A stretch of DNA of 15,045 nucleotides from Syntrophaceae bacterium UBA2251 (lineage in GTDB: Bacteria > Desulfobacterota > Syntrophia > Syntrophales > UBA2251): positions 1-15,045 of the forward strand of contig DDXV01000058.1 of the NCBI GenBank assembly GCA_002347815.1, in the 5' to 3' direction. This document shows, piece by piece, positions 6,103 through 14,092 of this stretch. Every line of letters begins with the position of its first letter. Position 1 is the first letter of the stretch. Position numbers and translations under genes: made by a program. The notes beneath the pieces are model-generated. The model saw only the letters and a program-made list of their open reading frames with translations, searched no databases and was not told the origin of the DNA.

Positions 6103-7347
6103 ATGTCTGCATTGACCCACGTCGATCCCGAAATCGCCGCCGCCATCCGACGGGAGACCGAGCGGCAGGCGGGCAAGCTGGAGCTCATCGCTTCGGAAAA
6201 CTTCGTCAGCGAGGCGGTCCTCGAGGCCCAGGGCTGCATCATGACGAACAAGTACGCCGAGGGCTATCCCGGCAAGCGCTACTACGGCGGCTGCGAATTC
6301 GTCGATGTCGCGGAGACGCTCGCGATCGAGCGGTGCAAGAAACTCTTCGGGGCCGACCACGTCAACGTCCAGCCCCATTCGGGAACACAGGCCAACATGG
6401 CCGTCTATTTCGCCGTTCTCAACCCGGGCGACACGGTGCTCGGCATGAACCTCTCCCACGGCGGCCACCTCTCCCACGGCTCTCCGGCGAATTTCTCGGG
6501 CCGGTTCTACAACGTGGTCGCCTACGGCGTGGATCGCGAAACGGAAACCATCGATTTCAACGAGGTCGAGGACCAGGCGAAAAAACACAAGCCCAGGATG
6601 ATCGTCGTCGGCGCCAGCGCCTACCCGCGCGCGCTCGACTTCACGAAATTCCGCGCCATCGCCGACCAGGTCGGGGCCGTGATCATGGCGGACATCGCCC
6701 ATATCGCCGGGCTGGTCGCCGTGGGGCTGCACCCCACGCCCATCCCCGTCTGCGAGTTTGTCACCTCCACGACCCACAAGACCCTCCGCGGACCCCGGGG
6801 CGGGCTCGTGATGTGCCGGGAGGATTACGCCAAGGTCCTGAACAGCCGCGTGTTCCCGGGCACCCAGGGGGGACCGCTCATGCACATCATCGCCGCCAAG
6901 GCCGTCGCCTTTCAGGAGGCCCTGCGCGACGACTTCAAGGCCTACCAGACCCAGATCGTACAGAACGCCCGGGTGCTCGCGGAAACGCTCCAGAAGGAGG
7001 GATTCCGCCTCGTTTCCGGCGGGACGGACAACCACCTGATGCTCGTGGATCTCACCGAACAGGGCATCACCGGCAAGGATGCCCAGGAAACGCTCGACCG
7101 GATGGGCATCACGGTGAACAAGAACGGCATCCCCTTCGATACGAAAGGCCCCATGATCACGAGCGGCATCCGCATCGGAACGCCCGCCGTCACGACCCGG
7201 GGGATGAAGGAGGAAGAGATGCGCGCGATCGGCCGGCTGATCGCCGCGGCCCTCCGGCACAAGGACGACGAAAAACAGCTGGGAACGCTGCGGGAGGAAG
7301 TGAGCGCCCTGTGTGCCCGGTTCCCGCTGTACGAAAGCAGGCTTTAG
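6103..7347 (+). CDS. glyA: Serine hydroxymethyltransferase
   Basis: PLP enzyme converting serine plus tetrahydrofolate to glycine and 5,10-methylene-THF, the main one-carbon source for purine and thymidylate synthesis. It is 414 residues, normal length. The PLP lysine is K226 in TSTTHKTLRGPRGG. Other family marks are ELIASENFVS (27-36), NKYAEGYPGKRYYGG (49-63), NVQPHSGTQAN (88-98), and DIAHIAGL with Asp197 and His200. The start at 6103 lies 6 bases after the rpiB stop and uses GAGGAGG at the end of rpiB, with rather long spacing (about 11 bases). A 127-base gap follows before the dCMP deaminase. Its product supports dTMP formation, linking it to the deaminase downstream. Confidence 0.97.
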   Translation: MSALTHVDPEIAAAIRRETERQAGKLELIASENFVSEAVLEAQGCIMTNKYAEGYPGKRYYGGCEFVDVAETLAIERCKKLFGADHVNVQPHSGTQANMAVYFAVLNPGDTVLGMNLSHGGHLSHGSPANFSGRFYNVVAYGVDRETETIDFNEVEDQAKKHKPRMIVVGASAYPRALDFTKFRAIADQVGAVIMADIAHIAGLVAVGLHPTPIPVCEFVTSTTHKTLRGPRGGLVMCREDYAKVLNSRVFPGTQGGPLMHIIAAKAVAFQEALRDDFKAYQTQIVQNARVLAETLQKEGFRLVSGGTDNHLMLVDLTEQGITGKDAQETLDRMGITVNKNGIPFDTKGPMITSGIRIGTPAVTTRGMKEEEMRAIGRLIAAALRHKDDEKQLGTLREEVSALCARFPLYESRL

Positions 7348-7474
7348 GCGTCGGGTCCCGGACATCAGGCCATAGAAAACGAGGGGAAAGGACAGGAAGG
7401 GCGTGGGGGAGAGGCGAAGGCGCCCGTTTACCTCAACGTCGAACATCCAAAGCCGACGCCCATTTGAGATTTCC

Positions 7475-7951
7475 ATGACCGAAACGGCAAACATTGCGCA
7501 ACCGACGACCGGCGGGCGTCCGGACTGGGACGAGTATTTTCTGGACATCGCCGCCCTTGTCGCGCGACGCTCGACCTGCCGACGGCGCAGTGTCGGGGCG
7601 CTCCTCGTCCGCGACCGGAGGCTGCTCACCACGGGCTACAACGGCGCCCCCTCGGGGCTCCGCCACTGCCTGGACATCGGCTGCCTGCGGGAGGAGATGA
7701 AGATCCCCTCCGGCGAGCGGCACGAGCTTTGCCGCGGTCTGCACGCGGAACAGAACGCCATCATCCAGGCCGCCCTCCACGGGGTCGGCGTCAATGGGGC
7801 CACGCTGTACTGCACGAACCACCCCTGCATCATCTGCGCGAAGATGCTCATCAACGCGGGCGTCGTACGGCTGGTCATCCGGGACGGCTACCGGGACGAC
7901 CTGGCGCGCGGGATGTTCGCCGAGGCCGGCATCGAGGTGACCCAGGCATGA
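7475..7951 (+). CDS. Deoxycytidylate (dCMP) deaminase, ComEB-like
   Basis: Zinc enzyme that deaminates dCMP to dUMP, feeding thymidylate synthase. The catalytic zinc motif is HAE (90-92, in LHAEQNAII) with PCIIC (C118, C121), the standard cytidine/deoxycytidylate deaminase pattern. An upstream cluster C65, C70 and C86, with H64 nearby, resembles the second, structural zinc site of dCMP deaminases. Starting at ATG 7475 gives 158 residues, typical for the family, but the Shine-Dalgarno sequence is weak (GAG). A GTG at 7403 in the same frame would add 24 Arg-rich residues; AGGAAGG lies only 2 bases before it, so I prefer 7475. The stop overlaps the nrdR start (ATGA). ComEB is the Bacillus name for this family; a competence role is not implied. 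Confidence 0.92.
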   Translation: MTETANIAQPTTGGRPDWDEYFLDIAALVARRSTCRRRSVGALLVRDRRLLTTGYNGAPSGLRHCLDIGCLREEMKIPSGERHELCRGLHAEQNAIIQAALHGVGVNGATLYCTNHPCIICAKMLINAGVVRLVIRDGYRDDLARGMFAEAGIEVTQA

Positions 7952-8415
7952 AATGCCCGTTCTGCGCCCATCCCGAAAACAAGGTCATCGACTCCCGGGT
8001 CAGCAAGGACAACAACGCCATCCGGCGGCGGCGTGAATGCCTCAGTTGCGAACGCCGGTTCACAACCTACGAGTTCGTCGAGGAAGTCCTGCCGATGGTC
8101 GTGAAGAAAGACGGCCGCCGCGAGCCGTTCGACCGGACCAAGATCCTGTCCGGGGTGAAGAAGGCCTGCGAAAAGCGACCGATCAGCATGGACGACATGG
8201 AGGCGCTGGTGGACCGCATCGAGCAGTATTGCCAGGACACCCAGGCCCGGGAGATCCCGGCCGCCCTGATCGGCGAGTGCGTCATGGGCGAACTCGAAAA
8301 GCTGGACGGCGTGGCCTACGTCCGCTTCGCCTCGGTTTACCGCGAGTTTCGCGACGTCCGGGACTTCATCAACGAGCTCAAGGATTTCCTGAACGGCAAG
8401 GAAGACGTGAAATAG
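7948..8415 (+). CDS. nrdR: Ribonucleotide reductase transcriptional repressor NrdR
   Basis: A 155-residue ATP/dATP-sensing repressor that binds NrdR boxes upstream of ribonucleotide reductase operons. The N-terminal zinc ribbon is MKCPFC (C3, C6) with CLSC (C31, C34). The R-R-R-R-E-C-L-S-C-E-R-R-F-T-T-Y-E segment is diagnostic. An ATP-cone domain follows (about 49-139), containing VVKKDGRREPFDRTKI and the R-F-A-S-V-Y-R-E-F end motif. The start at 7948 overlaps the dCMP deaminase stop by ATGA, so the two proteins, both concerned with deoxynucleotide supply, are probably made in fixed ratio. No NrdR box was seen in the window, so its targets lie elsewhere. A perfect 20-bp palindrome begins 4 bases after its stop. 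Confidence 0.97.
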   Translation: MKCPFCAHPENKVIDSRVSKDNNAIRRRRECLSCERRFTTYEFVEEVLPMVVKKDGRREPFDRTKILSGVKKACEKRPISMDDMEALVDRIEQYCQDTQAREIPAALIGECVMGELEKLDGVAYVRFASVYREFRDVRDFINELKDFLNGKEDVK

Positions 8416-8418
8416 GGA

Positions 8419-8438
8419 ATGCGGGTCCGGACCCGCAT
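8419..8438. repeat. Perfect 20-bp palindrome after nrdR
   Basis: ATGCGGGTCC (8419-8428) is followed immediately by its exact reverse complement GGACCCGCAT (8429-8438). There is no spacer, so it would extrude as a hairpin with a few unpaired central bases, or could serve as a dyad protein-binding site. No T-run follows, so it is not an intrinsic terminator. It lies between the nrdR stop and the ribE leader. Confidence 0.7.
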
Positions 8439-8452
8439 CTGACGCGGGGGGA

Positions 8453-8469
8453 CCGGCCGGACGGGCCGG
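8453..8469 (+). promoter_or_regulatory. GC hairpin just upstream of the ribE ribosome-binding site
   Basis: CCGGCC (8453-8458) can pair with GGCCGG (8464-8469) around a GGACG loop. It ends two bases before GGGAGC (8471-8476), the probable ribE Shine-Dalgarno sequence, so it could influence ribE translation or protect the downstream mRNA from 3' exonucleases. The leader is only 67 bases and lacks the conserved FMN riboswitch (RFN) blocks. Function is inferred from position only. Confidence 0.4.
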
Positions 8470-8482
8470 CGGGAGCGATTCA

Positions 8483-9139
8483 ATGTTTACGGGCATCATC
8501 CAGGGAACCGGAATCATCCGCGCTCTCACGCGCCAGGGGGCCGACGCCCGCCTGGAGGTGGAGACCGACCTGTCCCTGGACGACGTCGCCCTCGGCGACA
8601 GCATCGCGGTCGATGGCGCCTGCCTGACGGTGACGGCCAAGACCGCCCGGACCTTCACGGCCGACGTCTCGGCGGAGACCTTCTCCCGGACGACCCTCGG
8701 GAACGCCCGCTCCGGCGGCAAGACGAACCTCGAGAAGGCCCTGCGGATCGGCGATTTTCTGGGCGGACACCTCGTCCTGGGCCATGTGGACGGGATCGGA
8801 CGGATCGCCGCCAAGACCCTCCGGGCCAACTCCGTGCTCATCGGGGTGGACGTGGACGCGGCGCTGATGCGCTACGTCGTGGAGAAGGGGTCGGTCGCGG
8901 TGGATGGCGTCAGCCTGACGGTAAATCGCTGTGAAAAAAACCGCTTTTATGTTAACATGATTCCGCATACGGCGGACTCGACCACCCTGGGTCGCAAACG
9001 GGCCGGAGAGACCGTCAACATCGAGACGGACATCATCGGCAAATACGTGGAAAGACTGGCCGCGCCCTATACGGGAACGGCGCCGGCCGGCGGCGGGTTG
9101 AGCAGGGACCTCCTCTCCCGTCATGGATTCATCAAATAG
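8483..9139 (+). CDS. ribE: Riboflavin synthase, alpha chain
   Basis: Dismutates two 6,7-dimethyl-8-ribityllumazines to riboflavin plus the pyrimidinedione precursor, the last step of riboflavin synthesis. It is 218 residues made of two homologous lumazine-binding barrels. The first starts MFTGIIQGTG and contains VDGACLTV (C47) and GGHLVLGHVDG (94-104). The second contains KGSVAVDGVSLTVN (135-148) and PHTADSTTLG (161-170). GGGAGC lies 6 bases before the ATG. An AT-rich island with A7 (8934-8940) and the palindrome ATGTTAACAT (8949-8958) is embedded in the second half. The symbol follows E. coli usage (also called ribC); the enzyme differs from lumazine synthase, encoded by ribH below. ribD, which often precedes it in related genomes, is not in the window. 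Confidence 0.96.
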   Translation: MFTGIIQGTGIIRALTRQGADARLEVETDLSLDDVALGDSIAVDGACLTVTAKTARTFTADVSAETFSRTTLGNARSGGKTNLEKALRIGDFLGGHLVLGHVDGIGRIAAKTLRANSVLIGVDVDAALMRYVVEKGSVAVDGVSLTVNRCEKNRFYVNMIPHTADSTTLGRKRAGETVNIETDIIGKYVERLAAPYTGTAPAGGGLSRDLLSRHGFIK

Positions 9140-9171
9140 ACGTCCCGAAAAACGATTCAAGAAGGTGTTCA

Positions 9172-10374
9172 ATGAGTGTCAGCGCAATCCAGGAAGCCAT
9201 CGCGGATATCCGCAACGGCAAGATGGTCATTCTCGTCGATGACGAGGATCGCGAAAACGAGGGCGATCTCTGCATGGCCGCGGAGTTCATTACCCCGGAG
9301 GCGATCAATTTCATGGCCCGCTACGGCCGCGGCCTGATCTGCCTCACCCTGACGGAGGAACATGCCGACCGGCTCGGCCTGACCCCCATGACGCGGGACA
9401 ACCGCTCCCGCTTCGGCACGGCCTTCACGGTCTCCATCGAGGCGAAGCAGGGCGTCACCACCGGCATCTCCGCCTACGACCGCGCGACGACGATCCGGGC
9501 GGCCGTCGCCGACGGCGCCAAGGCGGAAGACCTCGTCAGCCCGGGCCACATCTTCCCCATCCGGGCCCGCAAGGGCGGCGTGCTGTTCCGCACGGGCCAG
9601 ACGGAGGGCTCCGTGGACCTGGCCCGCCTCGCCAAGCTGAAGCCGACCGGGGTCATCTGCGAGGTCATGAAGGACGACGGGACGATGGCCCGCATGCCCG
9701 ATCTGGAGATATTTTCGAAAGAGCACGGCCTCAAGATCTGCACCATCGCCGACCTGATCGATTTTCGCATGCAGCATGAATCCCTGATCCGGCGGGCGGC
9801 GACGGCCGGCGTCCCCACCCGCTACGGCGGCGACTTCACGCTGACGGTCTATGAAAATGACGTGGACGACACCCTCCATATCGCCCTGGTGAAGGGGGAA
9901 ATCAGGCCCGAGGACGAGGTCCTCGTCCGGGTGCATTCGGAGTGCGTCACCGGAGACCTGTTCGGTTCGGAACGGTGCGACTGCGGGGATCAGCTCCACA
10001 CGGCCATGAAGATGGTCGAACAGGAGGGCAAGGGCGTCATCGTCTACATGCATCAGGAAGGCCGCGGGATCGGCCTGGTCAACAAGATCAAGGCCTATGC
10101 CCTACAGGAACAGGGGCAGGATACCGTGGAGGCCAATCTGGCCCTCGGGTTCAAGGCGGACCTGAGGGATTACGGCATCGGCGCCCAGATCCTCGTCGAT
10201 CAGGGCGTGCGCAAGATGCGCCTGATGACGAACAACCCCAAGAAGGTCGTGGGCCTCGAGGGGTACGGGATCAAGATCGTCGGACGGGTCCCGATCGAGA
10301 TCCAGCCCAACGAAAACAACATCAAGTACCTTACCACCAAGAAAAAGAAGCTGGGGCATATGCTCAAGATATGA
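9172..10374 (+). CDS. ribBA: Bifunctional 3,4-dihydroxy-2-butanone-4-phosphate synthase / GTP cyclohydrolase II
   Basis: A two-domain, 400-residue protein providing both precursors of the lumazine. Residues about 1-205 are the RibB domain, with the acidic metal-binding segment DDEDRENEGD (23-32) and GHIFPI (125-130; His126). Residues about 206-400 are the RibA domain, with zinc cysteines C258, C269 and C271 in SECVTGDLFGSERCDCGDQL, the GTP-binding segment MHQEGRGIGL (293-302), Tyr334, and MTNNP (352-356). Both domains retain their key motifs, unlike some RibBA proteins in which one half is degenerate. AAGAAGGTG precedes the ATG. The stop overlaps an ATG (10371) that is in frame with ribH, so the two may be translationally coupled. 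Confidence 0.97.
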   Translation: MSVSAIQEAIADIRNGKMVILVDDEDRENEGDLCMAAEFITPEAINFMARYGRGLICLTLTEEHADRLGLTPMTRDNRSRFGTAFTVSIEAKQGVTTGISAYDRATTIRAAVADGAKAEDLVSPGHIFPIRARKGGVLFRTGQTEGSVDLARLAKLKPTGVICEVMKDDGTMARMPDLEIFSKEHGLKICTIADLIDFRMQHESLIRRAATAGVPTRYGGDFTLTVYENDVDDTLHIALVKGEIRPEDEVLVRVHSECVTGDLFGSERCDCGDQLHTAMKMVEQEGKGVIVYMHQEGRGIGLVNKIKAYALQEQGQDTVEANLALGFKADLRDYGIGAQILVDQGVRKMRLMTNNPKKVVGLEGYGIKIVGRVPIEIQPNENNIKYLTTKKKKLGHMLKI

Positions 10375-10397
10375 AGGGTGAAAAGGAGATTTCCGTC

Positions 10398-10871
10398 ATG
10401 CCGAAACTCATGGAAGGGAAGATTGTCGCCAAGGGGATGAAGTTCGCGATCGCGGCCAGCCGCTTCAACGACTTCATCTGCGGCCGGCTGATCGAGGGCG
10501 CGATGGATGCGCTGACCCGCGCGGGGGCGGACGAGAAGGATATCCAGATCGTCAAGGTCCCCGGGGCCTTCGAACTGCCCCTGACGGCGAAGAAGCTGGC
10601 CAAATCGGGACGCTTCGACGCGGTGATCTGCCTCGGCGCCGTCATCCGGGGCGCCACGCCCCACTTCGAGTACATCAGCGCCGAGGTCTCCAAGGGCATC
10701 GCCAGCGTCGGTCTGGACACGGAGGTCCCCGTCGCGTTCGGCGTCCTGACGACGGACACGATCGAGCAGGCCATCGAACGGGCGGGCACGAAGGCGGGCA
10801 ACAAGGGCTGGGACGCCGCCATGACGGCCATCGAGATGGTGGACCTGTTCAAGAAACTCTCGGCGCTATGA
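10398..10871 (+). CDS. ribH: 6,7-dimethyl-8-ribityllumazine synthase
   Basis: Condenses the ribitylamino-pyrimidine with dihydroxybutanone phosphate to form lumazine, the substrate of RibE. It is 157 residues, typical for the capsid-forming family. Visible motifs are ASRFND (20-25; Phe23 stacks on the substrate), VPGAFELPL (54-62), VIRGATPHFEY with catalytic His89, and GVLTTDTIEQAIERAGTKAG (115-134). The start at 10398 has AAAAGGAG about 9 bases upstream. An in-frame ATG at 10371 overlapping the ribBA stop would add 9 residues (MKGEKEISV) and is the alternative. A 77-base gap before nusB contains no clear terminator. Confidence 0.96.
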   Translation: MPKLMEGKIVAKGMKFAIAASRFNDFICGRLIEGAMDALTRAGADEKDIQIVKVPGAFELPLTAKKLAKSGRFDAVICLGAVIRGATPHFEYISAEVSKGIASVGLDTEVPVAFGVLTTDTIEQAIERAGTKAGNKGWDAAMTAIEMVDLFKKLSAL

Positions 10872-10948
10872 TCTTTTCCAGGACGCAGCGGCGGAAAATC
10901 CTGACCGGCGGATTCCGGGAAGAGTCCCCGCGGCTGACAGGGGCTTGA

Positions 10949-11419
10949 ATGAGGTACCGGAGAAAGGCACGCGAGGCGGCCTTGCAGGTTCTTTACGCGC
11001 TGGATGTCCTGGAGTGGATCGATGTTCAGGATGCCCTCGCCCTCTTCTGGGCGCATTACGGCGCCCCGGAGGAGGTCAAGCCCTTCGCCACGGCCCTCGT
11101 CGAGGGAACGTGGCTGAACCGTCGGTCCATCGATGAACTGATTCGGGGCTGCTCCGAAAACTGGAGCCTGGAGCGGATGGCCCGGGTGGACAAGGGCATC
11201 CTCCGGATGGCCGTCTACGAATTTCTCCACTGCCCCGACATCCCCCCGAAAGTAACCCTCAACGAGGCCATCGATCTCGGCAAGATCTTCGGTTCGGAGA
11301 ACTCCGGCGCCTTCATCAACGGCATTCTGGACGCCCTTTACGCCAAGCTTCGCGAACAGAACCTCCTGGCCGACGTTCCCCTGGCGGGGCCGCCGGCCGG
11401 CGGGATCGATACGCCCTGA
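10949..11419 (+). CDS. nusB: Transcription antitermination factor NusB
   Basis: RNA-binding helical protein that, with NusE (S10), binds boxA of rRNA leaders and supports antitermination. It is 156 residues, slightly longer than the roughly 140-residue E. coli protein, the excess being a Gly/Pro-rich C-terminal tail. Family marks include R-R-K-A-R-E-A-A-L-Q-V-L-Y-A-L-D near the N-terminus, RVDKGILRMAVYEF in the middle, and the signature NEAIDLGKIFGSENSGAFIN followed by GILDAL. AGGGGC lies about 4 bases before the ATG. The ribH-nusB neighbourhood is common across bacteria and supports the assignment. Confidence 0.96.
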   Translation: MRYRRKAREAALQVLYALDVLEWIDVQDALALFWAHYGAPEEVKPFATALVEGTWLNRRSIDELIRGCSENWSLERMARVDKGILRMAVYEFLHCPDIPPKVTLNEAIDLGKIFGSENSGAFINGILDALYAKLREQNLLADVPLAGPPAGGIDTP

Positions 11420-11477
11420 AAGAACAAGCCGGCGGCGGCGGCCTGTCGCGATATCATCAACGGAGGATAACGACAGC

Positions 11478-14063
11478 ATGAATGCAAAATACGCTCCTCA
11501 GGAAATCGAGGAGAAGTGGCAGCGGATCTGGACCGAACGGAAAACCTTCAACGTCACGGAGGACCCGGCAAGGCGCAAATACTATCTGCTCGAGATGTTC
11601 CCCTACCCGTCCGGCCGCATCCATATCGGACACGTCCGCAATTACACCATCGGCGACGTCGTGGCGCGTTACAAGCGGATGCAGGGATTCAACGTCCTGC
11701 ACCCGATGGGCTGGGATTCGTTCGGCATGCCGGCGGAGAACGCCGCCATCGACCGCGGCATTCATCCCTCCGTCTGGACGAACGACAACATCGCCAACAT
11801 GCGCCGGCAGCTTCAGCGCATGGGCTTCAGCTACGACTGGGATCGGGAGATCTCGACGTGCGAGCCGGACTATTACCGCTGGGAACAACTCTTCTTCCTC
11901 AAGATGTTCGAGAAGGGCCTGGCCTACAAGAAGCGCTCCAGCGTCAACTGGTGCCCCCAGTGCAAGACCGTCCTCGCCAACGAGCAGGTCGAAGCGGGCC
12001 TGTGCTGGCGGTGCGGCGCCGAGGTCGGCGAGAAGGACCTGGAACAGTGGTTTTTCAAGATCACCGCCTACGTGGAAGAGTTGCTCGAATATTGTGACCG
12101 GCTCCCCGGCTGGCCGGAGCAGGTCCTGACGATGCAGAAAAACTGGATCGGCAAGAGCTATGGTTGCGAACTCTCCTTCCCGATGGAGGACGGGCGCGAG
12201 GACATCCGGGTGTTCACGACACGGCAGGATACGATCTACGGCGCGACCTTCATGCTCATCGCCGCGGAACATCCCCTGGTCATGGAACTGGCGCGGGGAA
12301 AGGCATGCGAGGCGGACGTCCAGGCGTTCGTGGAAAAGGTCAAGAAGCAGGACAAGATGATGCGGACCTCCGATTACTACGACAAGGAGGGCGTTTTCCT
12401 CGAGACCTTCTGCCTGAACCCCGTGACGAACTTCCGCATGCCCATCTATGCGGCGAACTTCGTGCTCGCCGACTACGGCACGGGATGCGTCATGGCGGTG
12501 CCGACGCACGACCAGCGCGACTTCGAATTCGCCGAGCGCTACAACCTCGAAAAGATCGTGGTCATCCAGCCTCCCGGCACGACCCTCGACCCGAAGACCA
12601 TGACGGAGGCCTACGTCGACGAAGGGCTCCTCGTCCACTCCGGACCGTTCGACGGCATGGAGAACCTGAAGGCCCTGGAGGCGATCGCGGAGCACCTCGA
12701 AGCCATCGGCCGCGGCAAAAAAACCGTTCAGTACCGCCTGCGCGACTGGGGCATCTCCCGCCAGCGCTACTGGGGGGCGCCGATCCCCGTGATCCACTGC
12801 GAGAAGTGCGGATCCGTTCCCGTCCCCGAGCAGGACCTGCCCGTCGTCCTGCCGCGGGACATAGACCTGACCGGCACGGGGGAATCCCCCCTGGCGCGCC
12901 ACGACGCCTTCTGGAAGACGATCTGTCCCGTGTGCAGCGGGCCGGCCCGACGGGAAACGGACACGATGGACACCTTCGTCGAGTCCTCCTGGTACTTCGA
13001 CCGTTTCTGCTCGCCCGCCTGCAACGTCAAGCCGGGCCTGGACCGGAGGCAGGTGGACTACTGGATGCCTGTGGATCAGTACATCGGGGGGATTGAACAC
13101 GCCATTCTGCACCTCCTGTACGCCCGCTTCTACACCAAGATGCTCCGGGACTTCGGCGTGGTCGGGGTGGACGAGCCCTTCACGAACCTCCTCACGCAGG
13201 GCATGGTCTGCAAGGAGACGATGCGCTGCGCCGAACACGGCTACCTCTATCCCGACGAAGCCAGGGACGGCCGCTGCGCCCACTGCGGCCGGGAGGTCCA
13301 GATCGGCAAGACGGAGAAGATGTCGAAGTCCCTGAAAAACGTCGTCGACCCGGACTACCTCATTCAAAAGTACGGGGCCGACACGGTCCGGATGTTCTGC
13401 CTGTTCGCCGCCCCGCCGGAAAAGGATCTGGAATGGAGCGACCAGGGGGTGGACGGCTCGTTCCGTTTCATCAGCCGGACCTGGCGGATCGTCATGGACT
13501 ACCTGGACGACATCCGCGAAACCTCCCCCTTCGCGGGCGACGGGGAGCTGACGGGGGACCTGAAGGCGCTCCGGCGCAAAACCCATCAGGTCATCCGCAA
13601 GGTGACCTCCGACATCGAGGATCGCTTTCACTTCAACACGGCCATCAGCGCCGTCATGGAGCTCGTCAACGTCCTGTACCAGACGAAGCGTCCGGAGAAA
13701 TCCGACGCCGTCGGCCTCGCCGTGGTCCGCGAAACCATCGAGGCGATAGTCGTTCTGCTCTCCCCCATCGTCCCTCACATCGCGGAGGAGCTGTGGACGC
13801 TGCTCGGAAAGACGGACGCCCTCGCCGACACCGCCTGGCCCACCTTCGACGCGGGAATCGCCGCGGAGGAGGAAATCACCATCGTCCTGCAGGTCAACGG
13901 CAAGGTGCGGAGCCGCATCACGGTCCCCGCGGACGAATCGGAAGCGCGAATCAAGGCGGCCGCGCGCGCGGACAAGCGAATCTGCGAATTCATCGGGGAC
14001 CGGCCGGTCATCAAAGAGGTTTACGTCCCGAAGAAGCTCGTAAACATCGTCGTTCGGGGATGA
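11478..14063 (+). CDS. leuS: Leucyl-tRNA synthetase (bacterial type)
   Basis: Class I synthetase of 861 residues that charges tRNA-Leu. HIGH is at 49-52 in FPYPSGRIHIGHVRN and KMSKS at 614-618. The CP1 editing domain shows the threonine-rich segment TTRQDTIYG and the invariant editing Asp345 in PTHDQRD, so hydrolytic proofreading should be active. Three cysteine-rich zinc candidates are visible: C159/C162/C176/C179, C441/C444/C483/C486, and C584/H587/C600/C603 just ahead of KMSKS. The C-terminal tRNA-binding tail contains LQVNGKVRSRI and ends KEVYVPKKLVNIVVRG. GGAGGATAA lies about 9 bases before the ATG. A candidate start codon of lptE overlaps the stop. Confidence 0.98.
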   Translation: MNAKYAPQEIEEKWQRIWTERKTFNVTEDPARRKYYLLEMFPYPSGRIHIGHVRNYTIGDVVARYKRMQGFNVLHPMGWDSFGMPAENAAIDRGIHPSVWTNDNIANMRRQLQRMGFSYDWDREISTCEPDYYRWEQLFFLKMFEKGLAYKKRSSVNWCPQCKTVLANEQVEAGLCWRCGAEVGEKDLEQWFFKITAYVEELLEYCDRLPGWPEQVLTMQKNWIGKSYGCELSFPMEDGREDIRVFTTRQDTIYGATFMLIAAEHPLVMELARGKACEADVQAFVEKVKKQDKMMRTSDYYDKEGVFLETFCLNPVTNFRMPIYAANFVLADYGTGCVMAVPTHDQRDFEFAERYNLEKIVVIQPPGTTLDPKTMTEAYVDEGLLVHSGPFDGMENLKALEAIAEHLEAIGRGKKTVQYRLRDWGISRQRYWGAPIPVIHCEKCGSVPVPEQDLPVVLPRDIDLTGTGESPLARHDAFWKTICPVCSGPARRETDTMDTFVESSWYFDRFCSPACNVKPGLDRRQVDYWMPVDQYIGGIEHAILHLLYARFYTKMLRDFGVVGVDEPFTNLLTQGMVCKETMRCAEHGYLYPDEARDGRCAHCGREVQIGKTEKMSKSLKNVVDPDYLIQKYGADTVRMFCLFAAPPEKDLEWSDQGVDGSFRFISRTWRIVMDYLDDIRETSPFAGDGELTGDLKALRRKTHQVIRKVTSDIEDRFHFNTAISAVMELVNVLYQTKRPEKSDAVGLAVVRETIEAIVVLLSPIVPHIAEELWTLLGKTDALADTAWPTFDAGIAAEEEITIVLQVNGKVRSRITVPADESEARIKAAARADKRICEFIGDRPVIKEVYVPKKLVNIVVRG

Positions 14064-14092
14064 CGGACGGGGACAGGCAGCGGGTCTTGACG

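Noticed and set aside
8416..8482. FMN riboswitch (RFN element) before ribE
   Set aside because: The leader is only 67 bases and lacks the conserved RFN blocks; it contains only the palindrome and GC hairpin described.
11457..13778. Long 773-codon minus-strand open frame opposite leuS
   Set aside because: It is a high-GC shadow frame antisense to an unambiguous LeuRS; the peptide is rich in Val/Asp/Arg/His-type mirror sequence and matches no family I know.
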